Positions 51,447 to 60,670 of a stretch of DNA of 63,341 nucleotides are shown piece after piece. The position numbers were made by a program, and so were the translations under genes. Numbering within the stretch: position 1 is the first letter of the stretch; every line of letters starts with the position of its first letter. Below the pieces are notes generated by a model. That model was not told where the DNA came from and searched no databases. It saw nothing but the letters and a program-made list of their open reading frames with translations. The stretch comes from Oscillospiraceae bacterium (GTDB lineage: Bacteria; Bacillota; Clostridia; Oscillospirales; Oscillospiraceae): positions 1-63,341 of the forward strand of contig JAAWQM010000008.1 in NCBI GenBank assembly GCA_022800525.1. Reading direction: 5' to 3'.

Positions 51447-52589
51447 ATGAAGGTATTACATATCAATTGTAACTATTTGGGATCGGCGCTCCATCAGGCG
51501 ATGATAGAAAAGCTGGATTCGCTGGGGATTGAAAACACCGTGTTTGTTCCCGTATACAGCGGTACGGAAGCGGTTATCACGCCAAACAATCATGTCGTTG
51601 TTTCCGACTGCTTCAGAAAACGGGACCGTCTGCTCTTTGATTACAAACAGAAAAAGATCATCGTCGCCATTGAAAAGCGGTATGATGTTTCACGCTTTGA
51701 CCTGATTCACGCCTATACACTCTTTACGGACGGAAACGCGGCGAGAGTACTTGCCGGAAAATACGGCGTCCCCTTCCTGGCTGCGGTGCGCAACACGGAT
51801 GTGAACATATTTTTCAAAAAGATGATCCATCTGAGGAGGCGCGGCCTGTTGACCATGAAAAACGCCTCACGAATCTTTTTTCTCTCGCGGGCGTATCGGA
51901 ATCAGGTCCTTGAAAGATATGTGCCCGCGTCATGGAGGGCGGATTTGCAGGATCGGTGCCGTTTGATCCCCAATGGCATTGATGATTTCTGGATAAAAAA
52001 CCGATATTGGTCCAGACCGGTCGAGTCTATTGAAAAACGGATTGGAGAAAAGAAGCTGAGATTGGTCTACGCCGGAGGCATTGACAAAAACAAGAATATA
52101 CCGCTCACTTGCGCGGCGGCGGAAATTCTTCGGAAGAATGGGTGGTCAGTGGAATTTGATGTGATCGGTTCGGTCAGGGACATTGCTGAGTATGCAAAAA
52201 TTGCGGGCAGCCCGCATTGCCATTACCATGAGGCGTGTTCAAAGGAGTCTTTGATTGAATTTTACAGGTCAGCGGATATTTTTGTGATGGCGTCCCATAC
52301 GGAGTCCTTTGGCCTGGTCTATGCCGAGGCGATGAGCCAGGGGCTGCCTGTTATCTATACGAGAGGCCAGGGATTTGACGGGCAGTTTGAAGATGGATTG
52401 ATTGGCTGCTCGGTGTCCGGGGCCTCTGCGGATGAAATGGCGCAAAAAATACGGACGATCTGCCGGAATTACAGAACGCTGTCAAGCAGCTGCGTACAAT
52501 GCGCGGAGAAATTCCAATGGGACCGGATTGCGGACGAATATCACCAGATCTACAGGACAGTCGCGGAGAACCGACTGTCCCATCGGTGA
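51447..52589 (+). CDS. Glycosyltransferase family 4
   Basis: The 380-residue GT-B protein has VYAGGIDKNKNIPLTCAAAE, the acidic segment ADIFVMASHTESFGLVYAEAMSQGLPVI and a C-terminal SSSCVQCAEKFQWDRIADEY. Acceptor and donor are unknown. The N-terminus (MKVLHINCNYLGSALHQAMI) is typical of a family including capsule transferases. Confidence 0.87.
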   Translation: MKVLHINCNYLGSALHQAMIEKLDSLGIENTVFVPVYSGTEAVITPNNHVVVSDCFRKRDRLLFDYKQKKIIVAIEKRYDVSRFDLIHAYTLFTDGNAARVLAGKYGVPFLAAVRNTDVNIFFKKMIHLRRRGLLTMKNASRIFFLSRAYRNQVLERYVPASWRADLQDRCRLIPNGIDDFWIKNRYWSRPVESIEKRIGEKKLRLVYAGGIDKNKNIPLTCAAAEILRKNGWSVEFDVIGSVRDIAEYAKIAGSPHCHYHEACSKESLIEFYRSADIFVMASHTESFGLVYAEAMSQGLPVIYTRGQGFDGQFEDGLIGCSVSGASADEMAQKIRTICRNYRTLSSSCVQCAEKFQWDRIADEYHQIYRTVAENRLSHR

Positions 52590-52651
52590 AGAGACGCAGA
52601 CCGCCGCGCAGGACGGTTGACCATCCAGAAAACGGGAGGACGCCGGAGATC

Positions 52652-53860
52652 ATGAAGCTGTATATTGACAGGTCTCCAGAGACAAGATTGTGCAAATTTG
52701 TTTCTGCTGTGATACTGTGTGTCTTTCTGACAAATATCTCCTATGGAATATCCGGAGCCATGGGATTTCATCCATCGTTGATCTCCGGTTTTTTGAAGAT
52801 GGTCATGGCGCTGCTCTTTCTCTTCAGAGCCGGAATCATCCTGAAACGCATGGATCAACGCCTGCTGCTCTTTCTTGGCACGGCAATATGCGTTGTCACG
52901 GCGGACTACATCGCCTTCCCCGCGCTTGAGGCATATTTCACAGACACGCTCATTACTTTTTTCTCATTCTGCCTGACAACATATATTGTCTGTTATCAAA
53001 TCAGGGACCATAAGAAACTGAAAATTGAGATCACAAGAGCTTCCTATTTGATCGCCGCAATGGCGGGCCTTTTGTTGGCCGGTATTTTCAGCGGAAGGCT
53101 TCCGTCCTTCAACAACGGCGGATATAGCATGGGTTTTGGGTATTCATGTGTGGTTCCCGCTATTTTCCTTTCAGCGGAGGCGGTTCAGCACAGGCGAAAA
53201 GCGGCGGCAGTTGGGGCTGCCGTACTCACAATCGCAATTGTCGCTTTTGGCTCGCGCGGACCGCTGATTGAGCTGTTTCTGTTCACCGCGTTCCTTGCCG
53301 TCAGGGATGCCTTTGAGAAGCGGAAATATGTTCGGGGCGGTCTGATAACTGCGGGAATTGGGGCGCTGCTGTTGGCCTATAAGGACCTCCTGATGCTTTT
53401 GGGGGAATTTTTGCAGCGGTATGGCCTGCAGAGCAGGACGATTCAGACGCTCACGGCGGAAACGGTCCATCTCTCGGGCCGGGACCGGCTCTTTGAACGG
53501 CTGCTCCCCGCAATCATGGAGGCTCCCTTCGCCGTCCGGGGAATCAACGCGGAGTGGGCTGTGATCGGGATTTATGCCCACAACATTGCTGTAGAACTGC
53601 TCTATCAGCTTGGCTGTGTTGCAGGCGGAGCCGTCATCCTGTTTATACTTGGGCGAATCATCCGGACGTTGACGCTGACGGAATTGGACGATCAGAAGCT
53701 CCTGTGCATGATATTTATGTTTGCGTCGATTCCACAGTTAATGGTCAGCGGTTCCCTGTGGACAAATTACGTATTCTGGATGTGGTCCGCATTTATGTCC
53801 CGGCTCATACAGGACCAGAGGAGAGACCGCAGGAGGCGGGCGGGAGGATATGGGCGGTAA
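52652..53860 (+). CDS. Wzy-like polysaccharide polymerase
   Basis: The 402-residue protein has about ten predicted membrane segments and an extracytoplasmic loop (about 258-312, ETVHLSGRDRLFERLLPAI) containing Arg-rich elements like those of O-antigen polymerases. It is placed directly before the flippase, as in Wzx/Wzy loci. Sequence conservation in this class is low, so function rests on topology and position. The stop overlaps the flippase start by 11 nt. Confidence 0.78.
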   Translation: MKLYIDRSPETRLCKFVSAVILCVFLTNISYGISGAMGFHPSLISGFLKMVMALLFLFRAGIILKRMDQRLLLFLGTAICVVTADYIAFPALEAYFTDTLITFFSFCLTTYIVCYQIRDHKKLKIEITRASYLIAAMAGLLLAGIFSGRLPSFNNGGYSMGFGYSCVVPAIFLSAEAVQHRRKAAAVGAAVLTIAIVAFGSRGPLIELFLFTAFLAVRDAFEKRKYVRGGLITAGIGALLLAYKDLLMLLGEFLQRYGLQSRTIQTLTAETVHLSGRDRLFERLLPAIMEAPFAVRGINAEWAVIGIYAHNIAVELLYQLGCVAGGAVILFILGRIIRTLTLTELDDQKLLCMIFMFASIPQLMVSGSLWTNYVFWMWSAFMSRLIQDQRRDRRRRAGGYGR

Positions 53861-55055
53861 AAAGAAAATTGCCATAGACATGCTGCTGAATATCGCCGCA
53901 AACGCCATACCGGTATTCGCGCTCCAGCTGCTGATTCTCCCTTCTCTGTCCAATTATATGGGTGCAGACGCATACGGGCTGTTGGTAACGGTTTTGGCGC
54001 TGCTGAACGTTGTTTCCGCCGCGATTGGCAATGCGCTGAATAACATCAGGCTGATTTGCGGAGACCAGGGAGCCGCCCCGGATAAAAAGACTGCGGATTA
54101 TCAGATGCTGCTCCTGCTGATGGCGCTGGCAAATCTAATCATTGTCGCGATTGCGGCTTGCGTCTATGAGAAGGACATCTCACCGGTTGGTCTGCTCCTG
54201 ACGCTGACCGCCTCTGTCCTATGGCTGTTCCGGGAGTATTACATCGTTGCCTTTCGCATCAAGATCAACTATATCGGCATCGTTATCAGCAACCTGCTTC
54301 TGACTGCCGGATATCTGACCGGATTTGGTGTGTTTTGCATGACCCGTCGTTGGCAGGCGATTTATATTTCCGGATACCTTTTCAGTCTGCTGTTCATCCT
54401 CGCAAGGAGCGATTTGTGGAAAGAGCCCTTATCCGTAAGCCCACGCTTTAAGGAAATCAGCTGGCAGGCTGCGCTCCTTCTTGCGTCCGGGATGCTGGCG
54501 CGAGTCACCACATATGCGGATAAACTGCTGATTTTTCCCATACTGGGTGGCGCCGCTGTTTCCGTGTACTATGCGGCGACGCTGTTTGGGAAAGTCGTAT
54601 CTATGGTCATTACCCCGGTAAGCGGCGTTATGCTGTCCTATCTTGCAGGGGCGTCAAAAAAGAACGACGGCGTGTTCAAGCGGGTATTCTCCGCCAGCCT
54701 GCTGGTATGCGTTGTGGGATACTGTGTGTGCATAGCGGCCAGCAGGCCCGTCCTGATGCTGCTGCATCCGGAGTATGCCGCAGGAGCGATGGAATATATT
54801 TTCCTGACAACAGCGACAGCGGTTCTCTCGGCCCTGACCTCAGCAGTCAATCCATTTGTGCTGAAATTTTTTGACATGAAATGGCAGGCGTCCATCAACG
54901 CCGCGCACGCGGCTATATATGTGACGGTATCCATGCCGCTGCTGTCCGTATGGGGATTATATGGATTTTGTATCGGCGCGCTGGCCTCCGCGGTCATAAA
55001 ATTGCTGTTTATGCTTGCGGTCTACTTTAAATGCCATGAAAAAAGTAGAATTTAG
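53850..55055 (+). CDS. Wzx-type oligosaccharide flippase (MOP superfamily)
   Basis: The 401-residue protein has about ten to twelve membrane segments and begins KKKIAIDMLLNIAANAIPVFALQLLILPSL, typical of Wzx/PST flippases; a GxDAYGLLVT segment is also typical. It should flip the undecaprenyl-linked repeat for Wzy polymerisation. It is the last gene of the glycan locus. Confidence 0.85.
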   Translation: MGGKKKIAIDMLLNIAANAIPVFALQLLILPSLSNYMGADAYGLLVTVLALLNVVSAAIGNALNNIRLICGDQGAAPDKKTADYQMLLLLMALANLIIVAIAACVYEKDISPVGLLLTLTASVLWLFREYYIVAFRIKINYIGIVISNLLLTAGYLTGFGVFCMTRRWQAIYISGYLFSLLFILARSDLWKEPLSVSPRFKEISWQAALLLASGMLARVTTYADKLLIFPILGGAAVSVYYAATLFGKVVSMVITPVSGVMLSYLAGASKKNDGVFKRVFSASLLVCVVGYCVCIAASRPVLMLLHPEYAAGAMEYIFLTTATAVLSALTSAVNPFVLKFFDMKWQASINAAHAAIYVTVSMPLLSVWGLYGFCIGALASAVIKLLFMLAVYFKCHEKSRI

Positions 55056-55101
55056 AAGCTGTATTCACAGCCGGCGAAAGCCGTCCATGCATACAGCTTC
55101 T
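55054..55101. terminator. Hairpin at the convergent end of the glycan locus
   Basis: Arms AGAAGCTGTAT/ATACAGCTTCT with an inner CGGC-GAAA-GCCG stem overlap the flippase stop codon. On the minus strand it is followed by AAATTCTACTTTTTT, so it works best as terminator of the leftward DUF4349 gene. Confidence 0.65.
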
Positions 55102-55120
55102 GAACTTCACACAGCCGTCC

Positions 55121-56092
55121 CTAAGCGTTATCGTCCTTCTCCTGCTTCGGCGGCGTGGGCTGTCCCGGGAACGGAGGAGGCGGGAAAGGATGCTGCCGCC
55201 GTTTTCTGTTGTGCCGCCGGATCAGCAGGACGGCCGCCGCGATAACCGCCGCCCAGAGCAGCAGGGACACCCAGTTCCGGGCCACGCTGATGGTAAGGTC
55301 CTCCAGGTTGTCGATGCCCCGCTGGAGTCCGGTAATGAAGGCGTCGCCCAGCCGCTGGCCGAAGGTCAGGGGAACCTCCTGGTCCGTGGACAGACGGTAG
55401 ACCTCGCGGAGCGACAGGTTGACGGTGGAGTAGTTCACCAGGCTGTCGTACTTCCGCAGGCTTCCGGTCAGGTACTCAATCTGTAATTCCGTTTCGCTGA
55501 TGGCGGACTCCAGGGCGATGATGTCCTCCATGCTCTCCGCCTGGGCCAGAAGGGTCTGGAGCCGCTCCAGCTTGGTGCGCTGGGTGCTCAGCCGGGCCTC
55601 GCTGTCGTAGTAGACCTCACTGATGTCCTGCTGGCCGTCGTTGGCGCTGACCTTGTGGGCGGCCTCCCCTGCCCGGTCCATCAGAGCGCTGAAGTTTTGC
55701 GCGGGGACGCGGATGGTGGCGTAGACGCTGCGGTATCGGCTTCCCTGATTGACGCTGCGGCTCTCGTACCAGCCGCCCAGCTCCGTCACAAGCTCGTCCA
55801 GCGCCTGGACAGCGTCGTCAAACTCCTTGGTCTCCAGCTCCAGCTCACCTGTGAGAATCACCTTGGTATTGGCGGGCAGAGCGCTGCCGGAGGCGTCCTG
55901 CGGCGCGTCGAAGGCTACGCTCTCCCCCCAACCGCCCTCCTCCGGCAATGGCACAGGAGCCTGCGGCGCTGAATCCGTATTTGCAGAGGCGTAGTTGGCG
56001 TCGGAGGGGGCGCGGTCGCTGCCAACGCTGCCGCAGGCGGTCAGCAGCAGGAGAAGAAGCGCGGTCAACAGGGCAAGCAGTTTCTTTTTCAT
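55121..56092 (-). CDS. DUF4349 lipoprotein
   Basis: The 323-residue protein has a lipoprotein signal (lipobox LTAC, Cys20), a DUF4349 domain (about 78-260) with VILTGELELETKEFDDAVQ and a coiled-coil part around LSTQRTKLERLQTLLAQAES, a C-terminal membrane segment (about 275-292) and a cytosolic Pro/Lys-rich tail. The function of DUF4349 is unknown; envelope sensing is a common suggestion. It has a typical AGGAGG site and faces the glycan locus. Confidence 0.88.
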   Translation of the reverse strand: MKKKLLALLTALLLLLLTACGSVGSDRAPSDANYASANTDSAPQAPVPLPEEGGWGESVAFDAPQDASGSALPANTKVILTGELELETKEFDDAVQALDELVTELGGWYESRSVNQGSRYRSVYATIRVPAQNFSALMDRAGEAAHKVSANDGQQDISEVYYDSEARLSTQRTKLERLQTLLAQAESMEDIIALESAISETELQIEYLTGSLRKYDSLVNYSTVNLSLREVYRLSTDQEVPLTFGQRLGDAFITGLQRGIDNLEDLTISVARNWVSLLLWAAVIAAAVLLIRRHNRKRRQHPFPPPPFPGQPTPPKQEKDDNA

Positions 56093-56354
56093 CTGATATT
56101 CCTCCTTTACAGTCGTTGGGGCTTCTGTAAAGATAGACGCAAAATCCAGAGAGATGTTCCGGGAGATGTGAAATTATAGCAAAATTCAGAACAAGCGGTA
56201 AATGGGAGACAGGCCGCCTCCCCTCGGCGGCCCGCCGCGCTTCAGATCACCCAGCGTACCAACCGCGCGATTGTGCGTTCTCTTGCGCAACGCGAGGAAT
56301 TTCTGTGATTCCTGACAAATTCCGCTTGCGGATGAGCGAAATTTATGGTATACT
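56093..56354 (+). promoter_or_regulatory. Intergenic region with promoter of the guanine deaminase unit
   Basis: TTGCGG (56326-56331), 17-bp spacer and TATACT (56349-56354) stand 17 bp before the riboswitch P1. The part nearer to 56093 should hold the leftward DUF4349 promoter; no clear boxes were assigned there. Confidence 0.6.
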
Positions 56355-56371
56355 GACAACAGAAAAGCACA

Positions 56372-56473
56372 GCTCATATAATTTCGCGGAGATGGCGCGA
56401 AAGTTTCTACGGGACCGCCCTCGGTCCTGCTATGGGTGTTCGGGCAGTCCAGGGACTGTCTGGGCGCTTTTTT
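56372..56473 (+). promoter_or_regulatory. Purine riboswitch, guanine class, with terminator
   Basis: P1 GCTCATA (56372-56378) pairs with TATGGGT (56431-56437); P2 is TTCGCG/CGCGAA around GAGATGG; J2/3 contains the canonical TTTCTAC (56404-56410); P3 is GGACC/GGTCC. The ligand-reading base before TATG is C (56430), which selects guanine over adenine. L3 is only six bases (GCCCTC) instead of the usual seven with TAAA. A terminator (56436-56473, arm GTGTTCGGGCAGTCC, six T) begins two bases inside P1, so ligand binding could either block or allow it. The gene downstream is guanine deaminase. Confidence 0.85.
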
Positions 56474-56503
56474 CATTCTCACCAACGAAAGGAGCTTACC
56501 GCC

Positions 56504-57778
56504 ATGACAACCATCTTACACGGAAACCTCATCCACACCCCGGCCTTCGGAAAGCTGGAGACCATCCACGGCGGATACCTGGTGCTGGAGGATGGCGTTA
56601 TCCAGGGCGTTTATCGCGTTCTGCCGGAGCAATACGCCGCCTGCCCGGCGGAGGACTACGGTGAGGGACTCATCATGCCCTCCTTCGCGGACCTGCACCT
56701 CCACGCGCCCCAGTACCCCATGCTGGGCATGGGCATGGACCTGCCACTGCTGGATTGGCTGGATACATACACCTTCCGCACGGAAGCCCGGTTTGAGGAT
56801 ACTGCGTACGCCCGCCGGGTTTACCGTGCGCTGGCCCGGGAACTGATTGCCTGCGGGACCACACGGGTGGCCATGTTTTCCTCCCGGCACACCGACGCAA
56901 CCCTGGTCCTGATGGAGGAGCTGGAGCGGGCAGGTGTAACGGGGTATGTGGGCAAGGTAAACATGGACCGCAACGGCGGACCCGTCCAGGAAACCACAGA
57001 GGACTCCGTGGCGGAGACCCTGCGCTGGCTGGAGGGCTGCCGGTTTGCGCATATAAAACCCATTCTGACGCCCCGGTTCACGCCGTCCTGCACCAATGAA
57101 CTCATGGCGGAGCTGGGGAAGCTGGCGCTGGAGCGGGGACTGCCGGTACAGTCCCACCTGTCGGAGAACGACGGAGAGGTGGCCTGGGTGAAGGCGCTGC
57201 ATCCGGACTGCGGACAGTACTGGGAGACCTACCAGAAATACGGCTTGTGGAAGTCCGGCGCCCTGATGGCCCACTGCGTCCACAGCGGCCGCAGGGAGCA
57301 GGAGGCGATGGCGGAGGCTGGCGTGTGGGCGGTCCACTGCGCAGCGTCCAACGTGAACCTGTGCAGCGGCACGGCGCCGGTGCGAGAGCTGCTTGAGAGG
57401 GGCGTTCATGTGGCCCTGGGCAGCGACATCGCCGGAGGCGACCAGCTGGCGATGAACAAGGTAGTTGTCATGTCCATCCGAGCCTCCAAGATCAAGCGGA
57501 TGGAGACCGGCGCGGCGTTCCTCACGGTGCCGGAGGCGTACTATCTGGGCTCCGCCGCAGGGCACCTTTACTTTGGCGGCGGCGCTGGTTTCCAGGCGGG
57601 ACACCTCCTCCACGCTGTTGTGGTGGACGACAGCGCAATGCCGGAACCCACTCGGGAACTGACGCTGGCGGAGCGGTTCGAACGGGCGGTCTATCTGATG
57701 GACCGGCGGCACATCAAGGCGGTATACAGCGAGGGGATTGAGCGGCTGCGGCAGATTCCAGGCCCGGAAAAAAGATAG
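56504..57778 (+). CDS. guaD: Guanine deaminase (amidohydrolase superfamily)
   Basis: The 424-residue enzyme hydrolyses guanine to xanthine and ammonia. It has the metal-binding HxH in FADLHLHAPQYP, DTYTFRTEARF, the His of QSHLSENDGEVAW, AHCVHSG and the Asp of ALGSDIAGG. GAAAGGAG lies about 10 nt upstream of the ATG at 56504. The guanine-class riboswitch immediately ahead supports the substrate. It may work with the window's nucleoside phosphorylase in purine salvage, although the two are far apart. Confidence 0.93.
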   Translation: MTTILHGNLIHTPAFGKLETIHGGYLVLEDGVIQGVYRVLPEQYAACPAEDYGEGLIMPSFADLHLHAPQYPMLGMGMDLPLLDWLDTYTFRTEARFEDTAYARRVYRALARELIACGTTRVAMFSSRHTDATLVLMEELERAGVTGYVGKVNMDRNGGPVQETTEDSVAETLRWLEGCRFAHIKPILTPRFTPSCTNELMAELGKLALERGLPVQSHLSENDGEVAWVKALHPDCGQYWETYQKYGLWKSGALMAHCVHSGRREQEAMAEAGVWAVHCAASNVNLCSGTAPVRELLERGVHVALGSDIAGGDQLAMNKVVVMSIRASKIKRMETGAAFLTVPEAYYLGSAAGHLYFGGGAGFQAGHLLHAVVVDDSAMPEPTRELTLAERFERAVYLMDRRHIKAVYSEGIERLRQIPGPEKR

Positions 57779-57798
57779 AAAAAAGTGTAAAAGGGGCT

Positions 57799-57827
57799 TG
57801 ACAAATGAGCGAAAGTGCGGTATCATA
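57799..57827 (+). promoter_or_regulatory. Promoter of tRNA-Val
   Basis: TTGACA, 17-bp spacer and TATCAT, 16 bp before the tRNA. Confidence 0.85.
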
Positions 57828-57843
57828 TCAACGTTCCGCAGAT

Positions 57844-57920
57844 GGACGCTTAGCTCAGCTGGCTAGAGCACCTGCTTGACGTGCAGGGGGTCAGCGGTTC
57901 AAGTCCGTTAGCGTCCACCA
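57844..57920 (+). tRNA. tRNA-Val (anticodon GAC), CCA encoded; insertion site
   Basis: Acceptor stem GGACGCT/AGCGTCC, D-loop GCTCAGCTGGCTAGAGC, anticodon stem CCTGC/GCAGG around TTGACGT (anticodon GAC), T-arm GCGGTTCAAGTCCGT and encoded CCA give a complete cloverleaf. The recombinase gene on the other strand runs through it, so the 3' half is probably supplied by the integrated element (attL). Confidence 0.95.
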
Positions 57921-59607
57921 GATTGTCGTTATTCAAACCATGTCCAAAAAAATGCGAGATGCGGTTTGCGATGACGGAGAAGATGTCCGTGAGTGCTTCG
58001 GCACCACGGGCTTTTTCTTTGTTGTAGTGGGCAATTTCGCCTTTAATGGGGCCTATTAGCATATTGAAGGGTTCCCGGAACTCAGCCGTAACGTTGCCGT
58101 CTTCACCCACCCATAATTTCGAGAAAATGGCTTGGTTGAGCATCTTCTTATACCGATCATCTACCAAGCGGTAAGTCAACCCACAGTCCTCAATCAGTTC
58201 CAGTGCTTTTGAGATACTCTCCGAGACACCAGCGAAAGTCTGCCCGTATATTTTTATTTGGTGTTCTATCGCCGCCAGCTGTTTGGCAATTTTTTGCTGT
58301 TCACTCTTCATGAGGTCGAGCGGAATCGCATCGTTATAGTGTGCCTCCAGCAGTTTCTTACGTTTACGTTCCAGTTTGTCCTTCTCCCGGCGCAGTCCAT
58401 CCAATTCTGTCTCGTATTTTTCCTGCTCGGCTTTGATGTTGGCCTGGAGATATTTCTCCAAGTATTTGCGGAGTTCTGGCGACAAAGAGTAGCGGTCATA
58501 AATCTGTTCTACCTGTCGCTCAACTTCGTCAATGAGAACGGCTTTTTGCTTACAGTCTTTCTCTCGCTTGCTATGCCTCCCAGCGCAAATAAAATAGGGG
58601 TAGCGGACGCCAGAACGGGCTTTGGCATAGGTCACAATCATCCGCGACCCGCATTGGCGACAATAGAGGCTCCCTTTGAGGAAATGCGGATGTTCACGGG
58701 TGCGTTCACCGTTGACGTGCGAGGCTAAAACATCCTGAACCTGTTGCCAGACATCCGTAGCTACCAAAGCTGGGTGGTTTCCGGCATATTCCACCCCTTT
58801 GTATGTCACCACCCCTTTATAATAAGGGTTTACAAGGACTGTGTTCAGCACTCGCTTATCGACAGGAACGGAAGGGATTCTGGGCGTGGCACGAGTCGTA
58901 AGACCGCAAGCTGCCAAGTGCTCCGCGAGATCATTCACCGTCCAATTTCCGGTGGCATATTCCTCAAACGCCAGCTTTATCAGCGGAGCGCGTTCCTCGT
59001 CCAGCACAACTGTCCGCTCTTCGCGCCCCTTATCGTCCATCCGGCGGATATTGAGGTAACCGAGAGGTGCGCGGGTTGGCGTCCCGCCGCTTTTGACTTT
59101 TTCACCCATCCCCTTTTTGACTTCGTTCGCCAGATTTTGCGAGTAGAACTCAGCAATAGAGCTCATGATGCCATGGAGCAACATTCCCGCCGGGGTGTCG
59201 TCGATACTCTCCGAGGCAGATACCAACTGGACACCGCACTCTCGGAGCGTCCGCATAATGTCGATGTCGTCGCCCCGGTTTCGAGCCAGTCGGTCAACCT
59301 TATGGACGATGACATAGTCCACTCGGTCAGCGTTTTCTTTGACATACTCCAGCATCTTCTGGAGTTCCGGGCGGTCGGCAGACTTGGCGGACGCGCCCCG
59401 ATCGACAAACTCTTTGCCAACAATCGCCCCCATGGAGAGGGCTTTTCTTTTGTTCGCCTCCCGCTGGGCGGGGATGGAAAATCCCTCGTCCGCACCGCCG
59501 CCGCGCTCCGCCTGTCCCCGTGTCGATACACGCAAGTAGGATACGGCGAACTTTGGCGACATATCAGCGACGAACGCTTCCATCATATTGTTTGTAGAAA
59601 AACTCAC
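57850..59607 (-). CDS. Large serine recombinase (integrase), 3' end inside tRNA-Val
   Basis: The 585-residue protein has the resolvase catalytic domain with Ser28 in SYLRVSTRG, RPELQKMLEY and HKVDRLARNRGDD, the recombinase domain, a zinc ribbon (CRQCGSRM ... CAGRHSKREKDC) and a coiled-coil (about 390-450). It catalyses integration and excision. The start is GTG at 59607, with AAAGGAGG 8 nt upstream. The last 23 codons (VDANGLEPLTPC...) are the antisense of tRNA-Val, so the C-terminus is created by the integration and will differ in the circular form. Confidence 0.93.
   Translation of the reverse strand: MSFSTNNMMEAFVADMSPKFAVSYLRVSTRGQAERGGGADEGFSIPAQREANKRKALSMGAIVGKEFVDRGASAKSADRPELQKMLEYVKENADRVDYVIVHKVDRLARNRGDDIDIMRTLRECGVQLVSASESIDDTPAGMLLHGIMSSIAEFYSQNLANEVKKGMGEKVKSGGTPTRAPLGYLNIRRMDDKGREERTVVLDEERAPLIKLAFEEYATGNWTVNDLAEHLAACGLTTRATPRIPSVPVDKRVLNTVLVNPYYKGVVTYKGVEYAGNHPALVATDVWQQVQDVLASHVNGERTREHPHFLKGSLYCRQCGSRMIVTYAKARSGVRYPYFICAGRHSKREKDCKQKAVLIDEVERQVEQIYDRYSLSPELRKYLEKYLQANIKAEQEKYETELDGLRREKDKLERKRKKLLEAHYNDAIPLDLMKSEQQKIAKQLAAIEHQIKIYGQTFAGVSESISKALELIEDCGLTYRLVDDRYKKMLNQAIFSKLWVGEDGNVTAEFREPFNMLIGPIKGEIAHYNKEKARGAEALTDIFSVIANRISHFFGHGLNNDNLVDANGLEPLTPCTSSRCSSQLS
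57875..57920. other. Probable attachment site (attL) in the 3' half of tRNA-Val
   Basis: The element begins directly after the tRNA CCA and its recombinase reads into the tRNA antisense. By analogy with other tRNA insertions the crossover core should lie within the anticodon-to-3' end part. The matching attR is outside the window, so the boundaries are estimates. Confidence 0.5.
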
Positions 59608-59732
59608 CTAAAAGGCCTCCTTTCGCAGTTTTTCATAACCATTATAACTCTGGTGACCCCTATAAGCAAGGGACGCCAGCCATCGTTATCTCTTTGTTAA
59701 TATATACATAATTCCGTGGTGTTCCTTTGAAG

Positions 59733-59754
59733 CCAGCCCGCCGGAGCGGGCTGG
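59733..59754. terminator. Inverted repeat between recombinase and pseudogene
   Basis: 9-bp arms CCAGCCCGC/GCGGGCTGG around CGGA; no T-run, so termination is uncertain. Confidence 0.4.
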
Positions 59755-59783
59755 TATTGCGGCAAAATCGCCGCTATAAGGTG

Positions 59784-60670
59784 CTACGCCTGTTCAATTT
59801 TACAGGTCATTCCGTCCACTTGGATAATACGGTAGTTTTGGTTTTGCCAGCGCACTGTCACAATACGAACGCCAGTATATTCGTTACTGCGCTGTTCGTC
59901 CGACAGAATTGTGCCAGAAGAAGTGAGCCATGCGGCGAGTCCCTCCAGAAGATTACAGCCTTTCGCAAACGGAAGTGTCGGACTCAGCGGTGGCGGTGGC
60001 ACCCGTTTCCGGTTTCTCCTGCGCGACCTCCGCTCTGGGGGAGGCCCCGCCAGCCAACTGCTGTTCCCGGTGAGATTGCGGAGCAGGAGCGTCCGCGCTG
60101 TCTGGTATTCCGGGCCGATAAAGCCCAGCCGGATCAGGAACACCCGCATCGTGAACTTGTCGTTCGTGATGGTGCGTTCTCTGGCGACCACCCGCTTCTG
60201 GCGCTTTGCCATGTCGCAGATACCGACAATCAGCTTAGTGTAAGCATCGACCTCGCCCTCCAGCCCATCTAGCGTGAACCACGGGAACCGCAGCTTGTTC
60301 TCCAGCACTTCCACGTCTACTGTGTCCGTGCCGAGTGCCCGCTTGAACAACTCCGCTTTGCTGGCGATGATTTTCTGGAGGTTGTCTAGTGCCGTGGCGG
60401 AGAACCCCGCCCTCGGCAGCTCCACCGTGAAGCATTGTCATTCTCAGGCGTGTAACCGCGCTCCCGGAGCCGGGAAACCAACTGCCGCACATCTTCCGGA
60501 CTGATATTATCAGGGTAGCTCAAGGTGCCGTTTTTGTCCACGCTGTAAAAGTCGATGGCATAGGCGAAAGTGGGTGCGCCCTGATAGACGGCAGGCTTAC
60601 CCAAAATCTCGCTGATGGTCTGAACCAGGGCTTTTCTGGCTGCGCCGGTGAGGTTGTAAGGGACACTCAT
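59784..60670 (-). pseudogene. Frameshifted phage-type 'virulence-related' protein gene
   Basis: Two frames overlap: 60670-60386 encodes the N-terminal part (MSVPYNLTGAARKALVQTIS ... RERGYTPENDN) and 60425-59784 the C-terminal part (VELPRAGFSATALDNLQKII ... LIRLGFIGPEYQTARTLLL). In homologues, as I recall them, these halves form one protein, and joining requires one added base near 60435 (ASR/NAF-TVELP). A second frame change may lie around 60055-59955, where another frame reads as an Ala/Glu-rich stretch. This could be decay, a sequencing error or programmed frameshifting. GGAGGGAG lies before the ATG at 60670, which overlaps the DUF5049 stop. Confidence 0.75.
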
